In this document: positions 12,822 to 24,044 of the stretch, piece by piece
Layout of the letters: every line of letters begins with the position of its first letter
Position numbering within the stretch: position 1 is the first letter of the stretch
From: Sciurus carolinensis
Lineage: Eukaryota; Chordata; Mammalia; Rodentia; Sciuridae
Reading direction: 5' to 3'
DNA: 64,000 bases
Assembly (NCBI RefSeq): GCF_902686445.1
Contig: NC_062213.1
Span: 39,878,741 to 39,942,740, forward strand
Program-made: the position numbers and the translations under genes
The notes under the pieces: generated by a model
The model's database searches: none
What the model saw: the letters and a program-made list of their open reading frames with translations, nothing else
Told to the model about the DNA's origin: nothing

Positions 12822-13084
12822 TGGGATACATGTTGTTTATGTTGTTTCTCTGTTTCTACATGGCGTAAAGGCATACCATTTGTGTAATCATAAATTTACA
12901 TAGGGTAATGTTGTTTGATTCATTCTGTTATTTTTTCCCTTCCCCCCACCCCTCCCACCCCTCTTTTCCCTCTATACAGTCTTTCCTTCCTCCATTCTTG
13001 CCCCCCTCCCTAACCCTAGCTCTAACCCTAACACTAACCCCTCCCACCCCCCATTATGTGTCATCATCCACTTATTAGCGATAT
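12822..13084 (-). other. L1 3'UTR with G-rich and telomere-like tract
   Basis: The L1 sense strand is a long purine/G-rich tract. It includes GGGTTAG and TTAGGG-like units (on the + strand CCCTAACCCTAGCTCTAACCC, about 13008-13042). Such polypurine tracts are known in L1 3'UTRs and can form G-quadruplexes. Confidence 0.85.
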
Positions 13085-16000
13085 CATTCAGCCTTTGGTT
13101 TTTTGAGATTGGCTCATCTCACTTAGCATGATATTCTCCAATTTCATCCATTTGCCTGAAAATGCCATAACTTTATCATTCTTTATGGCGGAGTAATATT
13201 CCATTGTATATATATGCCACAGTTTCTTTATCCATTCATCAATTGAAGGACATCTAGGTTGGTTCCACAATCTGGCTATTGTGAACTGAGCAACTATGAA
13301 CATTGATGTGGCTGTATCTCTGTAATATGCTGATTTTAAGTCCTTTGGGTATAGGCCAAGGAGTGGGATAGCTGGGTCAAATGGTAGTTCCATTCCAAGT
13401 TTTCTAAGGAATCTCCACACTGCTTTCCAAAGTGGCTGCACTAATTTGCAACCCCACCAGCAAAGTATGAGTGTACCTTTCTCCCCACATCCTCGCCAAC
13501 ACCTATTGTTGCTTGTATTCTTGATAATCGCCATTCTAATTGGGGTGAGATGGAATCTTAGGGTGGTTTTGATTTGCATTTCTCTTATTACTAGAGATGT
13601 TGAACATTTTTCCATATGTTTGTTGATTGCTTGTAGATCTTCTGTGAATTGTCTATTATTTCCTTAGCCCATTTGTCGATTGGGTGATTTGTATTCTTGG
13701 TGTAGAGTTTTTTGAGTTCTTTATATAATCTGGAAATTAGTGCTCTATCTGAAGTATGAATGGCAAAGATTTTCTCCCACTCTGTAGTCTCTCTCTTCAC
13801 ATTGCTGATAGTTTCCTTTGCTGAGAGAAAGCTTTTTAGTTTGAATCTATCCCAGTTATTGATTCTTGCTTTTATTTCTTGTGCTATGGGAGTCCTGTTG
13901 AGGAAGTCTGGTCCTAAGCCGACATGTTGAAGATCTGGACCTACTTTTTCTTTTATAATCTACGGGATCTCTGGTCTGATTCCGAGGTCCTTAATCCATT
14001 TTGAGTTTAGTTTCGTGCATGGTGAGAGATATGGGTTTAGTTTCATTCTGTTGCATATGGATTTCCAATTCTCCCAGCACCATTTGTTGAAGAGGCTATC
14101 TTTTCTCCATTGCATATTTTTGGCACCTTTGCCTAGTATGAGAAAATTGTATTTATTTGGGTTTGTGTCCGTGTCCTCTATTCTGTACCATTGATCTACC
14201 TTTCTATTTTGGTACCAATACCATGCTGTTTTTGTTACTATTGCTTTGTAGTAGAGTCGAGGATCTGGTATTGTGACACCCCCTGCTTTGCTCTTCCTGC
14301 TAAGAATTGCTTTAGCTATTCTGGGTTTCTTATTATTCCAGATGAATTTCATAATTGCTTGCTCTATTTCTGTAAGGTACGTCATTGGGATTTTAATTGG
14401 AATTGCATTGAATCTGTATAGTGCTTTTGGTAGTATGGCCATTTTGACAATATTAATTCTTCCTATCCAAGAACGTGGGAGATCTTTCCATCTTCTAAAG
14501 TTTTCTTTAATTTCTTTCTTTAGTGTTCTGTATTTCTCATTGTAGAGATCTTTCACCTCTTTTGTGAGATTGATTCCCAAGTATTTTTATTTTTTTCGAA
14601 GCTATTGTGAATGGGGTAGTTTTCCTAATTTCTCTTTCTGAAGATTCATCACTTATGTATAAAAATGCATTAGATTTATGTGCATTGATCTTATATCCCG
14701 CTACTTTACTGAATTCACTTATGAGTTCTAAAAGTTTTGTGGTGGAATTTCCTGGTTCCTCTAAGTATATAATCATATCATCAACAAATAGGGATAGTTT
14801 GAGTTCTTCTTTTCCTAGTCGTATCCCTTTAATTTCTTTGGTCTGTCTAATTGCTCTGGGTAGAGTTTCAAGGACGATATTGAAAAGAAGTGGTGAAAGA
14901 GGGCATCCCTGCCTTGTTCCAGTTTTTAGGGGGAACGCTTTCAGTTTTTCACCATTTAGAATGATATTAACCATGGGCTTAGCATAGATGGCCTTTACAA
15001 TGTTAAGGAATGTTCCCACTATCCCTATTTTTTCTAGTATTTTGAGCATGAAGGGGTGCTGTATTTTATCAAATGCTTTTTCTGCATCTATTGAAATAAT
15101 CATGTGATTCTTGACTTTAAGTCTATTGATATGGTGAATGACATTTATTGATTTCCTGATGTTGAACCAACCTTGCATCCCTGGGATGAAACCCACTTGA
15201 TCATGGTGCACTATCTTTTTAATATATTTTTGTATGCGATTTGCTAAAATTTTGTTGAGAATTTTTGCGTCGATGTTCATTAAGGATATTGGTCTGAAAT
15301 TTTCTTTCTTCGATGTGTCTCTGTCTGGTTTAGGTATCAGGGTGATATTGGCTTCATAGAATGAGTTTGAGAGGGTTCCCTCCTCTTCTATTTTATGGAA
15401 TACTTTGAGAAGTATTGGAATGAGCTCTTCTTTAAAGGCTTTGTAGAACTCGGCTGAGAACCCATCTGGTCCTGGACTTTTCTTTGTTGGTAGGCTTTTG
15501 GTGACTTCTATTTCATTACTTGAAATTGGTCTATTTAAATGTGTATGTTCTCCTCATTCAGTTTAGGCAATTCATATGTCTCTAGAAACCTGTTGATGTC
15601 TTCGAAATTTTCTATTTTGTTGGAGTATAGATTTTCAAAATAGCTTCTAATTATGTTTTGTATTTCGATCATGTCTGTTGTGATATTTCCTTGTTCATTC
15701 CGAATTTTGGTGATTTGGGTTTTCTCTCGTCTTCTCTTTGTTAGTGTGGCTTAAGGTTTATCAATTTTGTTTATTTTTTCGAAGAACCAACTATTTATTT
15801 TGTCAATTTTTTGTATTGTTTTTTTTGTTTCAATTTTGTTGATTTCAGCTCTGAGTTTAACTATTTCCTGTCTTCTACTACTTTTGGTTGGTCTATTCTT
15901 TTTCTAGGGCTTTGAGCTGTAGTGTGAGGTCATTTATTTTTTGAGTTTTACTTCTTTTATTAAATGCGCTCCATGAAATAAATCTTCCTCTAAGTACTGC

Positions 16001-16877
16001 TTTCATAGTGTCCCAGAGATTTTGATATGAGGTTTCTTTGTTCTCATTTACCACTAAGAATTTTTTAATTTCCTTCCTAATATCTTTTGTTATCCATTCA
16101 TCATATAATAGCATATTGTTTAATCTCCAGGTGTTGGAGTAGTTTCTGTTTTTTACTCTTTCATTTATTTCTAACTTTAATCCATTATGATCTGATAGAA
16201 TACAAGGTAGTGTCTCTATCTTCTTGTATTTGCTGACATTAGCTTTGTGGTATAGTATATGGTCTGTTTTAGAGAAGGATCCATGTGCTGCTGACAAGAA
16301 AGTGTATTTGCTCTTGGTTGGATGGTATATTCTATAAATGTCTGTTAAGTAAATTATTGATTGTGTTATTGAGATCTATGGTTTCTTTGTTCAATTTTTG
16401 TTTGGAAGATCTGTCCAGTGGTGAGAGAGGCGTGTTAAAATCACCTAGTATTATTGTGTTATGGTCTATTTGGTTTCTGAAATTGAAAAGGATTTGTTTG
16501 ACATACATGGATGAGCCACTATTTGGGGCATAGATATTTATGATTGTTATATCTTGCTGATTTATGCTTCCCTTAAGCAGTATGAAATGTCCTTCTTTAT
16601 CCCTTCTGACTAACTTTGGCTTGAAGTCCACATTATGTGAAATGAGGATGGATACTCCAGCTTTTTTGCTGAGTCCATGTGCATGGTATGTTTTTCCCCA
16701 TCCTTTAGTCTATGGGTATCTCTTTCTATGAGGTGAGTCTCTTGCAGGCAACATATTGTTGGATCTTTCTTTTTTAATCCAATCTGCCAGTCTGTGTCTT
16801 TTGATTGATGAATTCAGGCCATTAACATTCAGGTTTATTATTGAGATATGATTTGTATTCCGGGTCATTTGGTTCAT
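13085..16877 (-). pseudogene. L1 ORF2 (endonuclease / reverse transcriptase), disrupted
   Basis: ORF2 encodes the L1 endonuclease and reverse transcriptase used for target-primed reverse transcription. The likely start is ATG at 16875-16877 (or in-frame 16866-16868), giving ISIINLNVNGLN, the N-terminus of the APE-type endonuclease. A frameshift follows before the ICCLQETH motif. Endonuclease pieces lie at 16332-16631 (IINIYAPN) and 15893-16297 (SDHNGLKLEI). Reverse-transcriptase motifs lie at 14537-15280: [14 protein letters not shown], the [13 protein letters not shown] block and FVDD at 14777-14788 in place of the usual FADD. The C-terminal Cys-rich region is at 13088-13615 ([14 protein letters not shown]). 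The total span, about 1,264 codons, is normal for L1. At least four frame changes or stops leave it non-functional. Confidence 0.95.
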
Positions 16878-16945
16878 TTTTTTAATTTAATTAATTAACT
16901 TATTTTTTTGACACAACTTGGTTCCTCCTTTATTTGACAATTCCT

Positions 16946-17944
16946 TTAGGATAATTCCTCCCTTTGCTGATTTGCTTCTTTGTTTTTCATCTCTTCCTCA
17001 TGGAATATTTTGCTGAGAATGTTCTGTAATGCTGGCTTTCTTTTTGTAAATTCTTTTAGCTTTTGTTTATCATGGAAGGATTTTATTTCATCGTCAAATT
17101 TAAGGTAAGTTTTGCTGGGTATAAGATTCTTGGTTGGCATCCATTTTCTTTCAGGGCTTGAAAAATGTTGTTCCAGGCCCTTCTAGGTTTTAGGGTCTGA
17201 ATTGAAAAATCTGGTGATATCCGTATTGGTTTCCCCCTGAATTTAATTTGGTTCTTCTCTCTCACAGCCTTTAAAATTCTGTCTTTATTTTGTGTGTTAG
17301 GTATTTTCATTGTAATGTGCCTTGGTGTGGGTCTGTTGTAATTTTGTGTATTTGGAGTCCTATAAGCCTCTTGGACTGGATTTTCCATTTCATTCTTCAG
17401 ATTTGGGAAATTTTCTGATATTATTTCATTGAATAGATTGTTCATTCCTTTGGTTTGTTTCTCTAAGCCTTCCTCAATCCAAATAATTCTTAAATTTGGC
17501 CTTTACATGATATCCCATAATTCTTGGAGATTCTGTTCATGATTTCTTACCATCCTCTCTGTTCAACTTTGTTCTCAAGGTTAAATATTTTGTCTTCAAT
17601 ATCTGAGGTTCTGTCTTCCAGGTGTTCTGTCCTGTTGGTTATGCTTCCTGTGGAGTTCTTAATTTGGCTTATTGTTTCCTTCATTTCAAGGATTTCTGTT
17701 TGTTTTTTTTTCAATATCTCTAACTCTTAATTGAAGTGATCTTTTGCTTCCTGTATTTGCTCTTTTAACTGTCGATTGGTGTGATCATTCAATGCCTGCA
17801 TTTCATTTCGTTTGCTTCCCTTATCATGTTAATTATGTACATTGTGAACTCCCTTTCTGTCATTTCTTCTGCCATGCTGTCATTGGATTTTATTGATGTA
17901 ACATCTAGATTTGTTTGGGGCATTTTCTTCCCTTGTTTTCTCAT
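16946..17944 (-). pseudogene. L1 ORF1 (RNA-binding protein), disrupted
   Basis: ORF1 encodes the trimeric RNA chaperone of the L1 particle. The start is read at 17944 with MRKQGKKMPQTNLDV. The frame breaks soon after NEMKCRH. A middle coiled-coil stretch is degraded, and the RRM/C-terminal part is seen at 17083-17445 (ITMKIPNTQNKDRILKAVRE, then IKFRGKPIRISPDFS) and at 16946-17140 (LKEFTKRKPALQNILSKIFH). The span of about 333 codons is normal for the family. Frameshifts near 17120 and in the N-terminal third mean no full protein can be made. Confidence 0.92.
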
Positions 17945-19465
17945 ATTGTTCAGGTATCAGTGGACTGTTGAAATGTTGCCGATTTCCTCTATTGACTTAT
18001 AATGTCCCTGAAGATTTCTAGTATATCCCCTCTTAGCCTTCAGTAGCCTGAAGTGTTGGAGGAAGTTAATAATGCAGTGCTCCACACGGACGCTGCCTCT
18101 CTAGGGGTGTTGGCCTTCAGGTGGGGTATATTCCCTGCTAGTGGGCAGAGGTGCCTCCACTTGTTGACCAATGGTCAACCGAAGGGGAACTAGGCTGCGG
18201 GCTGAGGCAAGGCCTGTTTGTGCCTGTGTTTCTGGTTTTACCATCCTTGTGGGAAAACCTCACCCAGCGGGGAAGACTCACCCAGTGGGGAGGTCTTGGT
18301 GGTCAGTTCCCCTCCTGGAGGTTCCCCTCAATCCACAACTACCGCCTGGGCAGGGCAACCTTCCTAGGCAACGTTCCCAGGGGCCTGGACCTACCTCCTG
18401 GGCCTGGGAGCCTTGCCCTTCGCAGACGAGGCTCCTTAGGCTGCCCCTCCTCAGAGAAGCTGCCCGCAGTCCTGGAACCTTCACTCTGCCCCTCAGCTTG
18501 TCTCTGTGCAGCTGTTCCACCGAGAAGCCGCCTAGGTCCCAGGACCCTGCTTTAGCTAATCGCCTGGCTATGTGGCCCCTCCTCTGAGCAGCCACCTGGA
18601 GCCTCATACAGATGCTCTGAGTCCCAGTGACCTGCCGCACGCCTCTTCCTCCAGGCAGCCACCCGGTGTTCTGTGTGGTTGCTTCAAGACCAAGCAACTC
18701 ACTGCGCACCTCCTGTTCCTCAGGGCAGTCCCCCCGTTGTTCAGGAGATTGCTCTGAGTCCAAACAGCTCGCCGCGCAGCTCTTCCTCTGGGTAGCCGCC
18801 GGAGCCCCGGCGGGTTGCTCCAATACCAAGCATGGTGCTGAGCGGCCTCCTCTGCAAAGCTCCCAGTTGTCCGTGTTCACTGCTCCAGCGGGGGGAGGAG
18901 TGTCTTGCCGCCTGGGCTGGGCTGACTTTCTCTGCAACATTCCCAGACGCCCGAACCTACCTCCTGGTTCTGGGAGCCTCACCCTTTGTAGACGAGTCTC
19001 CTTAGGCTGCCCCTCCTCAGAGAATCTGCCCGCAGTCCTGGAACCTTCGCTCCACCCCTCAGCTTGTCTCTGCAGCTCTTCCACCGAGAAGCCGCCTAGG
19101 TCCTGGGACCCTGCTCTGCACCTATTCGTCTGTCTATGCGGCCCCTCCTCTGGGCAGCCACTGGAGCCCAGCGGGTTGCTCTGAAACCAAGCGCTGTGCT
19201 GAGCGGTCTCCTCTACAAAGCTCCCAGTTGTCTGTGTTCACTGCTCCAGAGGAGGGAGGGGTGTCTCGCTGGGCAACTCTACTTCACAAAGTTCCCTGCG
19301 TTCTGGGATTACCGCCCCATCCAGGACGCCTCCCCAATGGGAGAGACTCACCCGGTGGTTTTGAGTTGGTTCCAAGTCTCTCAATATCTCCTCTTTTGAA
19401 TCCTGAGTCCTGGAGCAACATGAAATGCAGCCACCCTCTAGTCCGCCATCTTGAAACCCTCCCTC
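17945..19465 (-). promoter_or_regulatory. L1 5'UTR / internal promoter, GC-rich with tandem repeats
   Basis: The 1.5-kb region is far more GC-rich than its surroundings and CpG-containing. The extreme 5' end (19465) carries CAAGATGGCG, a YY1-type site like that at the start of human L1. Internally, units of about 66-70 bases recur (starts near 18576, 18642, 18709, 18779, 18846). A longer block at about 18360-18600 recurs at about 18925-19165 (offset about 565). An AGCTCCCAGTTGT block at 18858 recurs at 19219 (offset 361). A 268-codon frame is open on the L1 sense strand at 18278-19084; it resembles no protein I know. Confidence 0.85.
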
Positions 19466-19477
19466 CTTATGTTCCTT
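19466..19477 (+). repeat. Target-site duplication, right copy, of full-length L1
   Basis: CTTATGTTCCTT, identical to 12795-12806, immediately outside the L1 5' end. Confidence 0.92.
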
Positions 19478-19533
19478 GACTCAGCATTTCTTCATTGACA
19501 TGTTTTTCCACTATGAGACATATAAATATTTCT

Positions 19534-19745
19534 GGCCAGGAGTGGTGGTGCATGCCTGTAATTCTAGTGGCTCAGGAGGCTGAGGCGGGAGGATTGAGAG
19601 TTTAAAGTCACCCTCAGCAAAAGTGAAACACTAAGCACCTCAGTGAGACCGTGTCTCTAAATAGGGCTGGGGCTGTGGGTCAGTGGTCGAGTGCCCCTGA
19701 GTTCAGTCCCCAGTTATCACCACCCCCAATAAATAAACAAAAACA
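19534..19745 (+). mobile_element. B1-dID composite SINE
   Basis: B1 start GGCCAGGAGTGGTGGTGCAT with GGCTCAGGAGGCTGAGGCGG, then the ID part GGGCTGGGGCTGTGGGTCAG and an AATAAATAAACAAAAAC tail. Confidence 0.92.
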
Positions 19746-20107
19746 AGATTCCTGAGTACCTTGAAAAAATTATTACATGCTATAATATTAGTTACAAGAT
19801 TACTTAAGTGAAGAGTTTTAGTATCTTTGCTTTATTAAACTTTGTATCCAGAATGTTTGGTGGGTTTTTTTGTTTTTGTTTTTAAAAAAATCTGCCTTAT
19901 AATTCAGTGCAAAAAATAAGTAATTTGCTACTTACAATAAGTATTTGTGAATCTTTGTTTTTCCAACAAAATTGCCTGAGGACCTTCAACTAGTAAGTGT
20001 GTCTAACATTAACAAATTTGATATTTGTAAAATACTTCTTACTGTTAGGTGACAAAAGAATTCAAAACATTTTTCTGATAAAAAAGTGACTTCCAAAAGA
20101 TTCCTTT
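19746..20107. other. Intronic DNA, nothing recognised
   Basis: AT-rich spacer between SINEs, no features seen. Confidence 0.45.
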
Positions 20108-20208
20108 TTTCTTTTTTTTTTTTTTTAAATTGGTGGTAACGAGGATTAACCCAGGACCTTGCACATGCTTAGCAAGTCGTCTACCACTGAGCTGTATCCG
20201 CAGTTCGC
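20108..20208 (-). mobile_element. ID-type SINE, diverged
   Basis: T-run, then GAGGATTAACCCAGGACCTT, GCACATGCTTAGCAAG and CTACCACTGAGCTGTATCC, the antisense ID core. Confidence 0.82.
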
Positions 20209-20237
20209 AAGTTTCCTTTTCCATTGTTATTCTTTAC

Positions 20238-20281
20238 TTTTTCTTTCTTTCTTTCTTTCTTTCTTCCTTTCTTCCTTTCTT
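20238..20281 (+). repeat. (CTTT)n microsatellite
   Basis: Imperfect CTTT tract that is the expanded antisense A-rich tail of the adjacent B1-dID SINE. Confidence 0.9.
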
Positions 20282-20475
20282 GTTTTTTTTTTGTACTGGG
20301 AATAGAACCCAGGGGTGCTTTACCACTGAAGTACATCCTTAGACCCTTTATTTATTGTTTTAAATTTTGAGACAGGATCTTGCAAAGTTGCTGAAGCTGG
20401 TCTTGAATTTGCAATCCTCCTGCCTCAACCTCCTGAGCTGGTGGTAGACTTACAGGTATGAACTGTGCCCAGCCC
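20282..20475 (-). mobile_element. B1-dID composite SINE
   Basis: Antisense ID part (GTACTGGGAATAGAACCCAG ... CACTGAAGTACATCC) followed by antisense B1 (TTGAGACAGGATCTTGCAAA ... CTGTGCCCAGCCC). Confidence 0.9.
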
Positions 20476-22269
20476 ATTTCCATTTAAAAAAAAAAAGATT
20501 TGTTGAGGGGCAAATGGGCTTATAAATATAATTTTAATTGTTGTGAAAAATTTAACTTAGTAATCAATATCCATGGAAGCTCATTTAGCAGTATGTATTT
20601 TAAATAAAAATCTCTATGTTCTTTGTCCTAGAAATTACACTTCTAAGAAATTATTCGACCGAAAAATTCAGTCATGGGTGAAATGATGTATGTGTAAAAA
20701 TAGACATAGAACATTATAGTAGCAAAAGGTTGGAAGCAGCATAAATATCTGCCAATGAATTAGAAATAATTGAAGGAGTGACTGGGAAAAATACATACAC
20801 ATCCATATACATTTTATATGTTCATGTCAATGTTCTTAAAGGAGTATCTCTAGAAAAGTAAGAAACTGGCCTTCAGAGAAGATAATTGCAAGGGTAAGCA
20901 GCAGGAGTGGGATTGAGACTTAACTTTTTGCTTATGAGACTTTTGAGTTTAGAGTTATATGCAGGTATTGCTTTTCAGAAATAAAGTAATGGTTAAGATG
21001 GTAAATTTTATGTTATATGTATTAAAAATTTTAAAATACTGTCATTATTTCAAAAGAATGCTTCAAGCACATAAATAAATTGAAGGCCTATTGGTATTTT
21101 TTTATTTTTTGTCATAAGTACCTTAATTTTTCAACCCAAAGAAGGCAACAAAGGAGAAGGGGGGAAAAGTTGAAAAAGTGAAACACCACCAAATATGATG
21201 GTGAAAATAAATCAAATGTATCTGATAACTTATTTTTATAGATTAACCTATATTTCTTTCTAATTTTTCCTTCTACAATCTTTTCTAATTTTTACCAGAG
21301 CACTTGAAAATATTTGTGTGTAAGGATATTGTAACCCAGAAAGGTTAATCGACTCTTCAAAGATCCCATAGTGATTAAATATTGTACTAGGCATATTCCA
21401 TTGACTCTAGCCCTGTTCTTTACTCCTTCTTCTCTCTCCTTTCTGTCCTTGAAGGTTGATTAGTATGGATTACATTAACAAGATGCGTTACCCTGTATCT
21501 CTAGTTGGATTTGGCTTAAGCATGCATCCTTCTTTATAATAAGGCAAGCAACACAACTGTTTTTGCATAATGCTTATATAGTATTTTTATTAGCCAGTAT
21601 TTGCTTCCTTGTTTTTTATGTTTTCTGTCGTACTGTTTACCACTCAAGGCCGTCTGTTACACGGACATTTACAAATGTCCTTGTCTGGTCTCTTATCTCC
21701 CCTTTTTCTACCTCCATGTACCTCTATAATACTGAAATCAACATTTTTTTTTTAGGCCATGTATTTTCAGTCCTCTGTACCTTTTCTTATACCTTGGATC
21801 CCCCAGTTTGGAAATTCCCCCTTTTATCTGGTTTTCTTACTCATTGCTTTTGTTTCTAATTCAAATTAGATCTCCAGGAAGCCTTCCTTTGTGTTCCCAT
21901 AAACATGTTGTGCATATTTTACTATATTAGCATATTAGGCTAATTGAGATCTGCCATTATCTGAGTCACCCTTGGGCTTTGCTGGAACAGGTGTTATCTC
22001 TGTGAACTCCCATGGTGTGTGACTTACTTGCCTTTTACCAGTTCAAGTGTGATGTAGAAGAAACTTTGCTTCCCTTTCTAAACCTCCTGTTACAATAAAG
22101 TCACCCTAAGTACTTCCTCTGCACACATGGAGAACCATGGAGTATTATGATATTTACTTTAACCTTAAACATAATTGAGAAAACTCAAAAGGAGTGAAAT
22201 TTATTGTATTTACCCTATTTTTGCTCTTTCTCTTATTCACTTTTCTTGATTTCACAGGTTCCTCTTTTC
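20476..22269. other. Intronic DNA, nothing recognised
   Basis: AT-rich sequence with no identifiable exon or repeat. A 98-codon frame at 21563-21859 resembles nothing known. Confidence 0.45.
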
Positions 22270-23110
22270 TATTTCCTTTTTTAAAAAAAATTAATACATT
22301 TTCTAATTTCCTTTCTGTTTAGAGAACTATTTTAGCCATTCTTTTAGGATAGGTCTATTGTGACAAATTCTCTTAATTTTCCTTCATCTGATAACGTCTT
22401 GATTTATCCTTCACTCATGAAAGATATTTTCCTTGGACAATAGTATTCTGGATTGACAGTTCTTTTTCTTGCAACATTTGAAAATATCACACTATTTCCT
22501 TATGTGCTCCATGGTTTCTTATAAGAGATCTACTGTAATTTGGATTGTTTTACACTTTGCTTTTTCCAAGAATTTTTTTTTTGTTTGAGTTCTCAGAAGT
22601 TTAATTATGATGTATCTTGACAAGAACCTATTTGGGTTTGTTCTGATGAAATTTTGTTTAACTTCTTTAATCTGTAGGTTTACATCTATTGCCAAATTCA
22701 GGGAGTTTTCAGCCACATTTCTTCTTCAAATACTTTCTTTAGCCACAACATTTTTCTCTCTTTTACTCAGTCTAACACAGCACAAATGTTAGATCGTTTG
22801 TTTTAGTCCAACAAGTCCCTAACACCCAGTCTGTTTTCTTTATTGCTTATACTGTATGTATTGTGTATTTTCTCTTATCTTCCAATTCACTGATTTTTTT
22901 CTCTCCTTTTTGTTCTTACGTATATCTATTGAATTTTTAAAATTGTTATATTTTTCAGTTCTAAAATGTTCATGTTTCTTTTTTATAACTTTTGCTTCTT
23001 TACTGATAAATTCAAATTTCTATTTGTTTACAAGCATATTTGTAATTGCTATTGAATTTTTATGATGGTTGTTTTAAAATCCTTATAGTATAATTGTAAC
23101 ATCCATGCTA
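22270..23110 (-). mobile_element. Ancient L1 / HAL1 ORF1-region fragment
   Basis: The + strand shows the antisense of an old L1M or HAL1 ORF1 region. Block order: AGTATTCTGGATTGACAGTT, TTAATTATGATGTATCTTG, TCTGTAGGTTTACATCTATT, GGGAGTTTTCAGCCACATTT, TTCTTCAAATACTTTCTTT. A decayed ORF1-like peptide is on the - strand at 22519-22716. Confidence 0.7.
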
Positions 23111-23255
23111 TTCTGTTAAGGTCTTCTGATTGCCTTTTTCCCATTTAAATTGAACATTTCCTTTTTCTTGGTACAATGAAGTGCTTTCAGTTGAAATCTG
23201 GACAGTGTATAAGACTCTTGAGTCTTATTTAAATCTTCCTCATCATCTTTTTCTT

Positions 23256-23346
23256 TCTTCTTTCTTCCTTTTTTTATGAAGGGGATCAAACTCAGTGCCT
23301 CGTGCTTGCTAGGCAAGTATTCTATCAGAGCTACACTTCTAGCCCC
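23256..23346 (-). mobile_element. ID-type SINE
   Basis: Antisense ID: GGGGATCAAACTCAGTGCCT, CGTGCTTGCTAGGCAAGTAT and ACACTTCTAGCCCC. Confidence 0.85.
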
Positions 23347-23911
23347 TTATTTAAGTCTTCTGTCTATAGCAGGTCTCCTCAGTAACTGTTCCACTGAGGG
23401 TAGGGAGTACTTCATATTTATGCTAGTTAGAGTCTCTTTTGCCATGCAGGGCAGTGAGAGCTTTAGTTCCCCCATAGCCTCTGTTGGTACTGTGGGGCAT
23501 GGTCTCATTATAGCAGAGTGGTGGGGATAGTTCTGTCCCTCCACTTGTTTGCTTGTGACCCCACTCTTACGAGGGAGAATGTGGGGATTACTACTTAGTA
23601 GGAATCTTAGGTCCAGGCTCCAGTGTGGTCTTCACTGACACACTAAGTGAAGTTGGTTGGGGAGTGGGTTCTTTTTAGAATACCTTGTAGAGATGAATAC
23701 CCGAATTTCTGAGCTTGGCACTTATCAGTAGGAAACCTGGACAGGTTCAAAAGGGTTGAAGTCTTAAGTTCCTTACTCATACTTTGCTAATGGGGTTGGG
23801 GGCCACACTTTTTTTTTCTTCCCTGTGGTGTTTGGTTAAAATTTTTCTGTATTGCTAGGCTGTTCATTTCCTAGTTCTTTGGCTTAACAGAGCAAACTTT
23901 TGTAGGGCCTT

Positions 23912-24044
23912 TTTTTAAAATATTTTTTTTTAGATATTGATGGACTTTTATCTTATTCATTTATTTATATGCAGTGCTGAGAATTGAACCCCGTGCCTCA
24001 CACATGCTAGGCAAGTACTCTACTGCTGAGCCACAACCCCAGCT
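23912..24044 (-). mobile_element. ID-type SINE with long tail
   Basis: T-rich tail including AGATATTGATGGACTTTTAT, then GTGCTGAGAATTGAACCCCG, ACACATGCTAGGCAAGTACT and AGCCACAACCCCAGCT. Confidence 0.9.

Larger units (their letters stand above)
12807..19465 (-). mobile_element. Full-length L1 retrotransposon, about 6.66 kb, broken ORFs
   Basis: Reading on the - strand: 5'UTR (19465-17945), ORF1 (about 17944-16946), ORF2 (about 16877-13085), 3'UTR with a G-rich tract (13084-12822) and poly(A) (T-run at about 12803-12822). It is bounded by a perfect 12-base duplication. The 5' end starts GGGAGGGTTTCAAGATGGCG, closely parallel to the start of primate L1, which carries a YY1 site. Intact ends suggest a fairly recent insertion, but several frameshifts and stops mean it is not autonomous. 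It lies antisense inside an STK3 intron. Confidence 0.95.

Noticed and set aside
13088..16631. Functional reverse transcriptase or retrovirus
   Set aside because: The order of endonuclease, reverse transcriptase and Cys-rich end, with poly(A) and no LTRs, is that of L1, and the frame is broken several times.
18627..19184. 185-codon + strand frame as a host gene
   Set aside because: It is antisense to the GC-rich L1 5'UTR, overlaps another open frame, has no recognisable domain and lacks splice or promoter context.
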